A DNA stretch of 64,000 nt, from contig DKPQ01000017.1 of the NCBI GenBank assembly GCA_002471275.1, forward strand, positions 806,001 to 870,000, given 5' to 3'. This document shows positions 16,229 through 25,474 of this stretch, piece after piece. The DNA comes from Flammeovirgaceae bacterium UBA7330. Its GTDB lineage: Bacteria; Bacteroidota; Bacteroidia; Cytophagales; Cyclobacteriaceae. The notes under the pieces were generated by a model. The model did no database searches and was not told the DNA's origin. It worked only from the letters and a program-made list of their open reading frames with translations. Numbering within the stretch: the first letter of the stretch is position 1; each line of letters opens with the position of its first letter. The translations under genes were made by a program, and so were the position numbers.

Positions 16229-18538
16229 TTAAACGTTTGTGACTATGTGTGCTGCCAGGCAGCTTTCAGGGATTTTGAATGCGTTTACTAATGGAATAGC
16301 ATCCTGACGAACCTCCCTGACCAGCTTGTTGACTACCCTTCTGATGGCCTTGGTCTTGGAGCCTTCCATGTAGTCGTGCTCTAAATACCAACCCTTATTT
16401 TTTTCAATAGTAGCCAACGCGTATAAATCACACAATTTTTTCATTACATTTTTGCTGCTACCTTCTTCAAGTGAATTGACTTTGAGGACAAATTGCTCCA
16501 TGATGACAGACTCAATATATGCCACACCTACATTGAAAAGATGGTACTGGCATTGATTGAAGGCTTCAAATGAATCCATGCCCTGATCGATATGATGTTT
16601 CAACCGCTTTGCAGCAGAAGACAGGATGTCCCTTTCTCGATATCTAAATGCATTGAGGTGAAATTCCGAATCCAGTAAGTGATCTTCATCCGTAGTTCTG
16701 ATAATGATCGGATTCATCTCAGTCAATGTGATCTTGGCCTGATCGGTGAGATAGTTGATGATGCTAAAGAAGTTGATGTCGCTGAATTCCTGCTTAAATT
16801 CGGAAAGTCTACTCTTTGCTACCAACTGCATCAAGACCGTATTGTCGCCTTCGAACGTGGTGAAGATATCGGTATCGGCTTTTAAGGTATCAATCCTGTT
16901 TTCCGATAAATATCCTTTTCCACCACAAGCCTCACGACATTCCTGGAGGGTGTGGGTAGTATTCCAGGTGGAGTAGGCTTTGATACCTGCTGCCAGTGCT
17001 TCAATCTCCTGGATATCTTCATCGGTTCGGTTGAGAAATCTTTGTGTGACGTACTCCAGAGCAAAATGTATTGCGTAGGCATTGGCAAGTAATGGCATCA
17101 ACCTTCGTTGATGAGTGCGGTAATTTAGTATTACCATTTCCTCACCACCTTCCGGTCCAAATTGTCTTCTTTGATTGCTATACCTGATCGCTATACTCAA
17201 CCCTGATTTTGCTGCGCTAAGACCCGCTTTTGGCACACCAATCCTTCCCCCAACGAGCGTGCCCAGCATCGTAAAGAAACGTCGGTTATCACTGGCGATA
17301 GGGCTGGTAAATTCACCTTCTGCAGAGATGCTGCCAAACTGGTCGAGCATGTTTTCCAATGGGATCTGGACTTGGTCAAAAAAGATCTTACCATTGTCTA
17401 CACCATTCAGGCCCATCTTTCCGCCGCAGTCCTCAATGGTAACGCCTTTCATTGTTTTGCCTTTCGTATCCCTCAATGGCACCACAAAAGCATTTACACC
17501 ATAGTCTGTATCATTGATGATGAGCTTGGCAAAAACTGTAGCCATTTGGCCATGCAAGGCTGCATTTCCGATATACTCCTTACCATCATTCTTTGTTGGA
17601 GTATGGATGGTGATCGTTTTGCTTTTGTGATCATAGGTGGCGGTGGTTTGAATGCCACGGACATTTGAGCCATGACCTGTCTCCGTCATGGCAAAACACC
17701 CTGGTAACTTAAGACTGCCTATGTCTTTGAGGTATTTTTTATGGTGCTTTTCTGTACCCAAAAACATAATGCTCATGCCCCATAGACCAAATTGAACACC
17801 AAATTTGATCACCATGCTGATGTCGTGGTATGCCAAAGTCTCCATGACGATGAAGTATTTCCTCATGTCACCCTGGCCGCCGTAAGCTTTTGGAAAGGCA
17901 ATGGCACCAAGGCCTTGTTGTGCTAGCAGCTTACACCATTCCAGTACCTGCTCCCTGTATCCAAGGATACTCTCGCCCTTGTAATACTCAAAGACTGGAT
18001 CCTGAAGCAGTGTTTTCACTCTCCTTATGATTTCAGCATCTTCACCATCAAGGATCATACTGATTTCGTTTGAATCTACTGTGGAAGCACCTACTTCCTC
18101 GGTTGTGTCTCTTTTTACCAGTGAGTTGAAATGGTATGCTGATTCTCTGGAAACAACACCGAGGGCTTTTTCAATATCCTCTAATGGTTTTCTGGCATTG
18201 TTTATTGTTTCCTCTGTTCCACTTCTGGAGTTTACTTTAGCCAGCTTAATGCCGATCTCTACCAGGCTGCTTTTCATCTCCGGTGTAAGGTACTCCGATG
18301 TTTTTTTGATTTCTTTCAGCCAACTTTTGAGCTGGTTTGGAGAAGGAGGGGAGGTTGGGTTTAGAAAAGATAAGAGAAATGTCTTTTCTTCAGGAGTCAA
18401 CCATTGTTGTTTTTCCAATAATTTTTTGACGCGGGTAATTTCTGATGGAGTCAGAACAGCATCTGCCCATACCATATAAAACAAGGGAAGAAAAGCGTAA
18501 AGCGTGGGGTTTTCTTCAAAAAGTTTGTCACCTACCAT
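16229..18538 (-). CDS. Acyl-CoA dehydrogenase/oxidase with N-terminal extension
   Basis: The product has 769 residues, far longer than the roughly 390 of a standard acyl-CoA dehydrogenase and closer to peroxisomal acyl-CoA oxidases. It has MTETGHGSNVRGIQTTATY (FAD/substrate contact), the oxidase-type IHTPTKNDGKEYIGNA motif, and the catalytic base, probably Glu536 in REACGGKGY. A helical C-terminal domain follows. The first 100 or so residues are an extra module (WADAVLTPSEITRVKKLLE, then LTPEEKTFLLSFL) that recalls TerB-like helical domains. The likely role is the first step of fatty-acid beta-oxidation. Whether oxygen or an ETF accepts the electrons cannot be read here. Confidence 0.85.
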   Translation of the reverse strand: MVGDKLFEENPTLYAFLPLFYMVWADAVLTPSEITRVKKLLEKQQWLTPEEKTFLLSFLNPTSPPSPNQLKSWLKEIKKTSEYLTPEMKSSLVEIGIKLAKVNSRSGTEETINNARKPLEDIEKALGVVSRESAYHFNSLVKRDTTEEVGASTVDSNEISMILDGEDAEIIRRVKTLLQDPVFEYYKGESILGYREQVLEWCKLLAQQGLGAIAFPKAYGGQGDMRKYFIVMETLAYHDISMVIKFGVQFGLWGMSIMFLGTEKHHKKYLKDIGSLKLPGCFAMTETGHGSNVRGIQTTATYDHKSKTITIHTPTKNDGKEYIGNAALHGQMATVFAKLIINDTDYGVNAFVVPLRDTKGKTMKGVTIEDCGGKMGLNGVDNGKIFFDQVQIPLENMLDQFGSISAEGEFTSPIASDNRRFFTMLGTLVGGRIGVPKAGLSAAKSGLSIAIRYSNQRRQFGPEGGEEMVILNYRTHQRRLMPLLANAYAIHFALEYVTQRFLNRTDEDIQEIEALAAGIKAYSTWNTTHTLQECREACGGKGYLSENRIDTLKADTDIFTTFEGDNTVLMQLVAKSRLSEFKQEFSDINFFSIINYLTDQAKITLTEMNPIIIRTTDEDHLLDSEFHLNAFRYRERDILSSAAKRLKHHIDQGMDSFEAFNQCQYHLFNVGVAYIESVIMEQFVLKVNSLEEGSSKNVMKKLCDLYALATIEKNKGWYLEHDYMEGSKTKAIRRVVNKLVREVRQDAIPLVNAFKIPESCLAAHIVTNV

Positions 18539-18598
18539 AACAGCTAGTTTAATGTTGTTGGGATAAATATAGAGGGATTTTTGAGGAAGAAAACGATT

Positions 18599-19936
18599 TT
18601 AATCACAAGTCTTTGTGTAAGGTATCGTCGGTCCTACATATTCCACCCATTCCTCAATAGTAAGATTTCTATCAATCATTTCACAAATCCGCTGAGCAAG
18701 TACCGCAGGATCAATGGGCCATACCCTGATGAAGTTATCGGAAGATCCTGAAATGACTTTATTTCCAGATGGATCGAAAGAAGCAGTGAGTACCCAGGAT
18801 AAGTGATCATCCAGTACCTGTGGTAGTTTTTTGGGATCATGTATGTCCCAAATCTTGACCGTTCCATCCCTGCTGGCAGTCAACACGGTATTTTCGTAAG
18901 GATGAAAATCCACATCGGTGACCGCTGACTGATGTCCGGAGATTGTCCGGATCACTTTTTTCTTTTCAATGTCCCAAATCAATGCATCTCCCAGCTCTCT
19001 ACCAATGATAAGCAATTTTTGGTCGGAACTGATATCCAGCGCATTGATGGCATAATGATCTTTTCCTTCGATTTGATCAACCCCATCTTTCCCAAAAATG
19101 ACCACGTCTCCCTGCTGAAGACCTGCATAGATATCTTCATTGTCTGGCTTTATGGCCAGTGCATTCACGCGTGACTGTACAGTACCAGGGCTCGGTATGT
19201 CCGCGGCGTAACCCTTGATTTTTAATACACCTTCATCATTTACAGTCAGATATTTTAATTCATTTGGAAAAAAGACAGCGGATTGAACGGGTTCCGGGTC
19301 AAATGCCACACCTCCCGATTCCGAGAGCAAATCTTCCAGGGCAACCAGTGCTACTCCCTTGTCGCGCGTGACTACCAAAATCCATTTGCCATCATGACTC
19401 AAATCTATGGATCTAATGAGATGAGGACCCTGATAGACCACAGTTGGCAGCTCATCGAGTTTGCTGAGGTTCCATCTCAGTACTTTTCCATCTGAACCTG
19501 CCGAATAAAATATGTTTGGATCGTTACCAAACTGGATGGAGACCACAGATTCGCTGTGTCCTATTGCCTGGTTAAAAGAAACTTCATCATCCAGGTATTT
19601 ATTGGCATAATAAAGCGCCAGGTACATGTTCAGATGTGAGACATAGGTTTCATCACTGTCTTTCCAGAAATCATAGGCTTGTTTGGCAACAAGGGCTTTT
19701 AATTCTGCCTGATAAGAGGGCATCAACAGCGATCGCTGACTCATCGATTGTACCAATTCCGTGTATCTTAATGATTCAATAAGTGCTTGCTGGCTGGTTA
19801 TCCTATCTTTTAAGGAGTCTATAGATTGGGTCATCCCTTGCTGACTACAAATCAAAACGAGGACTATTGCGAAATAATATAGTCTGTAGGTCTTCAAAAT
19901 TCTGGCGATGAATGGTATATAAAGATAGTAAATCAA
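18599..19936 (-). CDS. Secreted WD40 repeat protein
   Basis: The 445-residue protein has an N-terminal hydrophobic signal (about 17-36, ending QQGMTQ), a helical stretch of about 90 residues (SLKDRITSQQALIESLRYTEL), then WD40 repeats from about 125. Clear repeat signatures are SVVSIQFGNDPNIFYSAGSDGKVLRWNL, VTDVDFHPYENTVLTASRDGTVKIWDI and VLTASFDPSGNKVISGSSDNFIRVWPI. The predicted seven-blade propeller is a periplasmic interaction scaffold. No catalytic motif is present. It is divergent from the MFS gene. Confidence 0.8.
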   Translation of the reverse strand: MIYYLYIPFIARILKTYRLYYFAIVLVLICSQQGMTQSIDSLKDRITSQQALIESLRYTELVQSMSQRSLLMPSYQAELKALVAKQAYDFWKDSDETYVSHLNMYLALYYANKYLDDEVSFNQAIGHSESVVSIQFGNDPNIFYSAGSDGKVLRWNLSKLDELPTVVYQGPHLIRSIDLSHDGKWILVVTRDKGVALVALEDLLSESGGVAFDPEPVQSAVFFPNELKYLTVNDEGVLKIKGYAADIPSPGTVQSRVNALAIKPDNEDIYAGLQQGDVVIFGKDGVDQIEGKDHYAINALDISSDQKLLIIGRELGDALIWDIEKKKVIRTISGHQSAVTDVDFHPYENTVLTASRDGTVKIWDIHDPKKLPQVLDDHLSWVLTASFDPSGNKVISGSSDNFIRVWPIDPAVLAQRICEMIDRNLTIEEWVEYVGPTIPYTKTCD

Positions 19937-20023
19937 TTACCCCGTTGTTTTATATAATCCAAAAAATTGGTCCAGGGTACGTTATTTTTTTGATTAATTC
20001 AGCCATGTCCGTCTGACAAGGGG

Positions 20024-20031
20024 TAGTTTTG
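20024..20031 (+). promoter_or_regulatory. -7 box for the MFS transporter gene
   Basis: TAGTTTTG fits TAnnTTTG and would place the transcript start within a few bases of the ATG at 20039, so the message would be leaderless or nearly so. The nearest TTTG upstream (19989-19992) is too far (31 bp) to be a normal -33 element. Confidence 0.35.
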
Positions 20032-20038
20032 CGCGCTT

Positions 20039-21382
20039 ATGCGTAGGCTGGTCAACCCTAATTATCCTTTTAATCCTGCTAAGTGGCCCTTCTTTTATGG
20101 TTGGATGATCCTTGTATGGGGTACCATCGGAATGCTGATGAGTATTCCTGGACAAACCATGGGTGTTTCAGTCTTTACTGAGAGCTTGCTGGATGAACTC
20201 GTTGTCAATAGGGATCAACTGAGTATTGCATACATGTTAGGAACAATGGGTAGTGCTTTTCTTCTGCCGTGGGTAGGCAGGCTTTATGACAGAGTTGGAG
20301 CAAGACCCATTGCGATTACTGCTGGTATTGGCCTGGGAACTGTATTGCTGTATTTAAGTCAGGTGGATCGGATTACAGAGTTTTTTCAATCCGAACCATC
20401 GGTTGCTTTAACCTTCATTCTGATATTTTTAGGATTTATGTTTTTGAGATTTACCGGGCAGGGTGTCATTACCATGGTCTCTCGAAACATGATGATGAAG
20501 TGGTTTGAAAAGAGAAGGGGGCTAGCCACTGGTTTTAGTAATGTCTTTGTCTCTCTTGGGTTTTCCATTTCCCCGCTCGTGCTTGATTCGATCATTGTGG
20601 CCTTCGATTGGCGGATGGCCTGGATACTGGTAGCGCTTGTAGTGGGAATTATTTTTCCGGTCCTTGTATACTTTTTCTTTAGAGACAATCCTGAATCCAG
20701 TGGGTTGAAGCCAGACGGTGGTTATGTGATGTCTGAGAGAAAAAAGAAATATTACTTTCCTGTGAAAAAACAGTTCAATTTAAAGGAAGTCTTAAGGAGT
20801 TACCCCTTTTGGGTGTTTTCACTCATTCTGGCTATGCAGGGCTTATACTTCACCGGATTCACCTTTCATGTAGTTTCCATTTTTGATGAGGTTGGGATGC
20901 CAAAAGAGGCTGCTATCAGCATCTTTACACCAATCGCTTTACTGGCTGTCATGATCACACTGCTTACCAGTTATATATCGGATATGATTCCATTGAGATA
21001 TCTACTACTGCTAAAAGGTTTTGGTGCAATCATTAGCACCATTGGACTGATATTTCTTGGGGAGTTTGAATATGCATATTATTTGCTGATCGTGGGTACA
21101 GGTATCATGACGGGTTTATTTGCCGTTTTAACCTCCGTTACCTGGCCTAGATTTTATGGCACCCTTCATTTGGGAGCCATTACCAGTCAGGCGGTAATGA
21201 TGTCTGTATTTGCTTCTGCCATCGGTCCGATACTTTTCAGCTTGTCGCTCACCTGGACCGGTGGGTATGGCACTTCCAGCTTTATCTGTTTTGGAATATT
21301 TGTTGTACTTACCTTAGCCGGATTTTGGGCGAATAACCCGCAGATAAAGATCTCTGATCCGGAGAAGCCATTAAAATCCTAA
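20039..21382 (+). CDS. MFS transporter
   Basis: This 447-residue inner-membrane protein has 12 hydrophobic segments and the MFS loop 2-3 signature GRLYDRVGARP (residues about 80-90). It also has a long central loop with KKKYYFPVKKQFNLKEV between helices 6 and 7. The overall look, with FFYGWMILVWGTIG at the start, resembles the oxalate/formate antiporter and monocarboxylate branch of MFS. It heads a plus-strand run with an SDR, cytochrome-module proteins and a sugar-acid dehydratase. I infer uptake of a sugar acid or related carboxylate. Confidence 0.85.
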   Translation: MRRLVNPNYPFNPAKWPFFYGWMILVWGTIGMLMSIPGQTMGVSVFTESLLDELVVNRDQLSIAYMLGTMGSAFLLPWVGRLYDRVGARPIAITAGIGLGTVLLYLSQVDRITEFFQSEPSVALTFILIFLGFMFLRFTGQGVITMVSRNMMMKWFEKRRGLATGFSNVFVSLGFSISPLVLDSIIVAFDWRMAWILVALVVGIIFPVLVYFFFRDNPESSGLKPDGGYVMSERKKKYYFPVKKQFNLKEVLRSYPFWVFSLILAMQGLYFTGFTFHVVSIFDEVGMPKEAAISIFTPIALLAVMITLLTSYISDMIPLRYLLLLKGFGAIISTIGLIFLGEFEYAYYLLIVGTGIMTGLFAVLTSVTWPRFYGTLHLGAITSQAVMMSVFASAIGPILFSLSLTWTGGYGTSSFICFGIFVVLTLAGFWANNPQIKISDPEKPLKS

Positions 21383-21421
21383 ATTTGCTAAACAGCAAAC
21401 CCGATTGATCGTTTAGTAAGT

Positions 21422-22132
21422 ATGCAAGAAATAAATGAAAAGGTTGTCCTCATTACAGGGGGAAGTAAAGGAATAGGATATGGTATAGCTGAAGCCCTTA
21501 AAAGAGAAGGTGCTAAGGTGGCCATTACCAGTCGAAGTCAAAGCAGTGCTGATAAAGCCATTGGATCATTAAACAAAATTTCAGGGGGAGCAGCACTTGG
21601 TATAGAAGCTGATGTGAGAGACCTTGAGTCGCAGAAAAATGCTGTCAAAAAGGTTTTGGACAAGTGGGGCAAACTGGATGTGTTGGTTGCGAATGCTGGT
21701 TTAGGACATTTTGCATCTATTGAGGAGCTGACCAAGGATCAGTGGAATGAGACCATCGATACGAATCTTACCGGAGTATTTTACAGCATCAAAGCATCAC
21801 TAAAGGCTTTGAAAAAAACTGAAGGCTACTTTATCACTATTAGCAGCCTGGCGGGTACCAATTTCTTTGCAGGTGGTTCCGCATACAACGCAAGCAAATT
21901 CGGTCTGACTGGTTTTACACAAGCGGTGATGCTGGACCTGAGGCAATACGGGATCAAAACTACCACCATCATGCCAGGTTCTGTGGCTACTGAGTTTAGC
22001 AGCGGGAGTGATGCAGAATGGAAAATACAAATTGAAGATATTGGTCAGATGACGGTGGACTTACTCAAACTGCCTCCACGGACTTTACCATCCAAGATAG
22101 AGGTGAGGCCTACGATGCCTCCAAAGCGGTAA
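21422..22132 (+). CDS. SDR family oxidoreductase
   Basis: The 236-residue classical short-chain dehydrogenase has the NAD(P)-binding TGGSKGIG at 12-19, the NAG motif at 91-93, Asn115, Ser142, and the YxxxK pair Tyr155/Lys159. It starts 39 bp after the MFS gene on the same strand and was probably transcribed with it. With the downstream IlvD/Edd dehydratase it could oxidise a sugar or sugar acid, although SDR substrate preference cannot be read from sequence. Length and motifs are normal for the family. Confidence 0.9.
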   Translation: MQEINEKVVLITGGSKGIGYGIAEALKREGAKVAITSRSQSSADKAIGSLNKISGGAALGIEADVRDLESQKNAVKKVLDKWGKLDVLVANAGLGHFASIEELTKDQWNETIDTNLTGVFYSIKASLKALKKTEGYFITISSLAGTNFFAGGSAYNASKFGLTGFTQAVMLDLRQYGIKTTTIMPGSVATEFSSGSDAEWKIQIEDIGQMTVDLLKLPPRTLPSKIEVRPTMPPKR

Positions 22133-22240
22133 GTCTGAAGAAAATACGAATTTAGTTTCCAATTTGTTCATCGTAACAAATCTGGTAATTTTCTTAAATT
22201 ACAGGGTGCTGAAAATACAAATTTAGGAGATTGGCAACCC

Positions 22241-25200
22241 ATGTGCCCTATGTTTAAGAAATCCGGAAATATTTGGTTAAAACATCTCATCTATCAATGC
22301 TCATTTTCGATCCTGGCAATATTCCTGATCAGTTGTCAACCTGATCTGCCAGCTGAAGTTGATCAGGCTTATCAGGAGCTTCCGGAGGTGATTGACTACA
22401 ATTTCCATGTTAAACCGATCATCTCTGATCGTTGTTATGCATGCCATGGACCGGACAAGGAGACCCGAAAAGCAGGATTGAGACTGGATATTGAAGAAAA
22501 TGCCTTTGCTGCACTGGAAAGTGGCAGCCGGGCGTTTGCTCATGGCAACCTCAATAAAAGTGAGGCAGTCAACAGAATCCTAAGTGAGGATCCTGAAAAG
22601 CAAATGCCGCCTCCTGATTCAAAAATGTCTCTTGATGCCAAAGAGATTGCCACCATTGTAAAATGGGTAGCGCAGGGTGCGGAATGGAAGCCTCACTGGT
22701 CTTTTATCGTTCCTGAGAAACCAGAAGTGCCTGATGATTTTCCAAATAAATGGGCCCCAAACAATGAGATTGACCATTTTATTTATCAAAGGCTGGACCA
22801 GGAAAAACTTTCACCGTCACCGAAGGCTGATAAAGAGCGGCTCATCCGACGAGTTACCATGGACCTCACCGGGTTACCACCATCTTTAAAGGAAGTTGAT
22901 GCTTTTATCAAAGATCAATCCGCTGAAGCCTATGAGAAGGTAGTTGACAGGCTATTGGAATCTGATGCACATGCTGAAAGACTGGCCATGGAGTGGATGG
23001 ACGTATCCAGGTATGCAGATTCTCATGGGCTTCATGCCGATGGCTACCGATATATGTGGCCCTGGAGGGATTGGGTGATCAAGGCATTTAGAGAAAACAT
23101 GGGCTATAATCAGTTCATCACCTGGCAACTGGCTGGCGACCTCTTGCCCAATGCAACTCAGGACCAGATCCTGGCCACTGCTTTCAACCGGAACAATCCA
23201 ATGACGGCCGAAGGTGGTGTGATAGACGAAGAATGGCGGGTAGAGTATGTAGCCGATCGCACCAATACAGTCGCTACTGCTTTTATGGGACTCACCATGG
23301 AATGTGCCCGTTGCCATGACCATAAATTTGATCCTATATCACAAAAGGAATACTACCAGCTATCAGCCTTTTTTAATCAAATGACGGAACTGGGTATGAC
23401 GGGTGATGATGGGAACTTCGGTCCACAATTGTTGATGACTGATGAAAAAGATGAGGAAAAAATAGCTGAGATCAAATCCATGCTTGCCATGCATGAAGCT
23501 GAATTGAAGCAAACCATCAGTCAGGTCCAGGTCAGTAAAAATACTTTGCCAGCTCCTGGTTCAGTTTCAGGAATCGCCATTTACCATCCTTTTGAGCAGG
23601 CAACTAAGGATAAAGAGGGCCGATCGGTCATTGATGGTATTTCAGAAAGTAAAAGCCGTAAAGAAGTCGTTTTTGAAGCGGGCAGGTTTGGTAAGGCCGT
23701 ACGACTCACCGGAGAATATGATGAGATCAGTCTTGGGGGTATCGGAACCTATGAAGCTTATGAGGCCTTTAGTGCCGGAGCCTGGATCAATACCTCTAAA
23801 AGGAAGAAAGATCACCTTCAGACCATCCTTGGGAACACCGGACAAAAAAATAATTTCTGGAGAGGCTGGGATTTTGAACTGAAGTCAACCAATCAGGTTT
23901 CGCTGAGGCTCATTCATTCACTCCCGGATAATTACATAGAGGTAACTACACTTGATTCTGTCAGAGTCAATGAATGGACCCATATCATGTTTACCTACGA
24001 TGGATCCATGAAGGCAAAAGGCGTAAAGCTATATATCAATGGCCTGGAAGCTGAAACTGATGTAGTGTTTGATGACCTGTTCAAGTCCATCTATCCAATT
24101 AGAGTAGGAGACCATACACCTGATGACAGACCACTGAGGGTCGGACGGAGTTATCGGGCGCATACAGGGGAATTTGGTCTTTACAAAGGTTTGTTGGACG
24201 AATTAAAGATTTACAACAGGGAATTGACCGCGCTTGAAGTGCTTCAGGTAAGTCAGATTGGACTGACACCAAATGATAAGCTCATTCGGGGCCATCATTT
24301 AGCTACTCATCCCGATATAGAACAACAAAAAGCAACACTCAGGGAACTCAACAAGGAATTCCTAAGTATTGTGGACCCAATACCAGAAGTAATGGTGATG
24401 CGCGATGACGATGAACCAGGGAATACGTATGTATTAAATCGAGGACAATACAATGCAAGGGGAGAGGTAGTGACCGCAGCTACACCTGAGAATGTATTGG
24501 CTTTTCCCGAGGAATTCCCACAAAACAGGATAGGATTGGCCAGGTGGCTATTTATGGATAACAATCCACTTACTGCCCGTGTTGCTGTCAATCGTTATTG
24601 GCAGATGATCTTTGGGACAGGCATTGTGAGTACTGCCAATGACTTTGGAAGTCAGGGTGCTTTACCCACTCATCCTGAGCTGTTGGACTGGCTGGCCGTA
24701 GATTTTAGGGAATCGGGATGGGATGTAAGGAAGCTGCTGAAGCAAATGGTGATGTCTGCTACTTATCAGCAATCCTCTAAATTCAGAAAAGATCTGGAGC
24801 AAGTGGATCCCCAAAATTTGTTATTGGCCAAATCGCCAAGCTATCGATGGCCTGCTGAGATGATCCGTGACAATGCCTTGGCCTCGAGTGGTCTTTTGGT
24901 TAAAAAAATAGGGGGTAAAAGCGTAAAACCATACCAGCCTGATAGTTTGTGGATTGAATTAGGTAATTTCTCCCATATTTTACTTTATTTTCATCAGGAC
25001 CATGGAGAAGACTTATACAGGCGCAGCATGTATACTTTTATTCGTCGTACTTCACCACCTCCATACATGACTACATTTGATGTGGCTCCGAGGAGTGTTT
25101 GTGTGGTTAAGCGGGAAGTTACCAATACCCCATTGCAGGCATTGAATCTGATGAATGATCCCCAGTTTGTGGAAGCGGCTAAAGTATTGGCCGAGCGGGT

Positions 25201-25474
25201 ACTCAGGGAAAACTCCAAAAATCCTGAAGAACAGATTACTCAGGCTTTCAGATTGGTAACCAGCCGATGGCCGAATGGCGAAGAGCTGGAAGTGCTAAAG
25301 GAAGTATATTATCGAGAGGAAGAACGATATGAGAAGAAGCCCGGTCAGGCGAATGAATTATTGGGAGTAGGTGAATATGAGGTGGACAAAGGATTGCCAT
25401 TCAGCAACCTGGCCGCGATGACTATAGTTGCTAATACATTGTTAAATTTAGACGAAGCTTATACCAAGAGATAA
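22241..25474 (+). CDS. PSCyt1/DUF1549/DUF1553 cytochrome lipoprotein with LamG insert
   Basis: The 1077-residue protein starts with a lipoprotein signal (lipobox LISC, Cys32). PSCyt1 heme-binding CYACH is at 65-69. DUF1549 (about 170-380) carries a second CxxCH at 355-359 (ECARCHDHKFDP). A LamG/concanavalin-like jelly roll lies at about 430-680, and DUF1553 fills the C-terminal 330 residues (NPLTARVAVNRYWQMIFGTG, then TPLQALNLMNDPQFVE). The family is abundant in planctomycetes. Its reaction is not established, although a role in oxidising carbohydrates at the envelope has been suggested. It overlaps the DUF1501 gene by one base (TAATG), so the pair is co-translated. Confidence 0.88.
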   Translation: MCPMFKKSGNIWLKHLIYQCSFSILAIFLISCQPDLPAEVDQAYQELPEVIDYNFHVKPIISDRCYACHGPDKETRKAGLRLDIEENAFAALESGSRAFAHGNLNKSEAVNRILSEDPEKQMPPPDSKMSLDAKEIATIVKWVAQGAEWKPHWSFIVPEKPEVPDDFPNKWAPNNEIDHFIYQRLDQEKLSPSPKADKERLIRRVTMDLTGLPPSLKEVDAFIKDQSAEAYEKVVDRLLESDAHAERLAMEWMDVSRYADSHGLHADGYRYMWPWRDWVIKAFRENMGYNQFITWQLAGDLLPNATQDQILATAFNRNNPMTAEGGVIDEEWRVEYVADRTNTVATAFMGLTMECARCHDHKFDPISQKEYYQLSAFFNQMTELGMTGDDGNFGPQLLMTDEKDEEKIAEIKSMLAMHEAELKQTISQVQVSKNTLPAPGSVSGIAIYHPFEQATKDKEGRSVIDGISESKSRKEVVFEAGRFGKAVRLTGEYDEISLGGIGTYEAYEAFSAGAWINTSKRKKDHLQTILGNTGQKNNFWRGWDFELKSTNQVSLRLIHSLPDNYIEVTTLDSVRVNEWTHIMFTYDGSMKAKGVKLYINGLEAETDVVFDDLFKSIYPIRVGDHTPDDRPLRVGRSYRAHTGEFGLYKGLLDELKIYNRELTALEVLQVSQIGLTPNDKLIRGHHLATHPDIEQQKATLRELNKEFLSIVDPIPEVMVMRDDDEPGNTYVLNRGQYNARGEVVTAATPENVLAFPEEFPQNRIGLARWLFMDNNPLTARVAVNRYWQMIFGTGIVSTANDFGSQGALPTHPELLDWLAVDFRESGWDVRKLLKQMVMSATYQQSSKFRKDLEQVDPQNLLLAKSPSYRWPAEMIRDNALASSGLLVKKIGGKSVKPYQPDSLWIELGNFSHILLYFHQDHGEDLYRRSMYTFIRRTSPPPYMTTFDVAPRSVCVVKREVTNTPLQALNLMNDPQFVEAAKVLAERVLRENSKNPEEQITQAFRLVTSRWPNGEELEVLKEVYYREEERYEKKPGQANELLGVGEYEVDKGLPFSNLAAMTIVANTLLNLDEAYTKR

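Noticed and set aside
22162..22181. ATTTGTT/AACAAAT dyad before the DUF1549 gene
   Set aside because: Seven AT-rich pairs with a six-base loop are expected by chance in such spacers; not reported as an operator.
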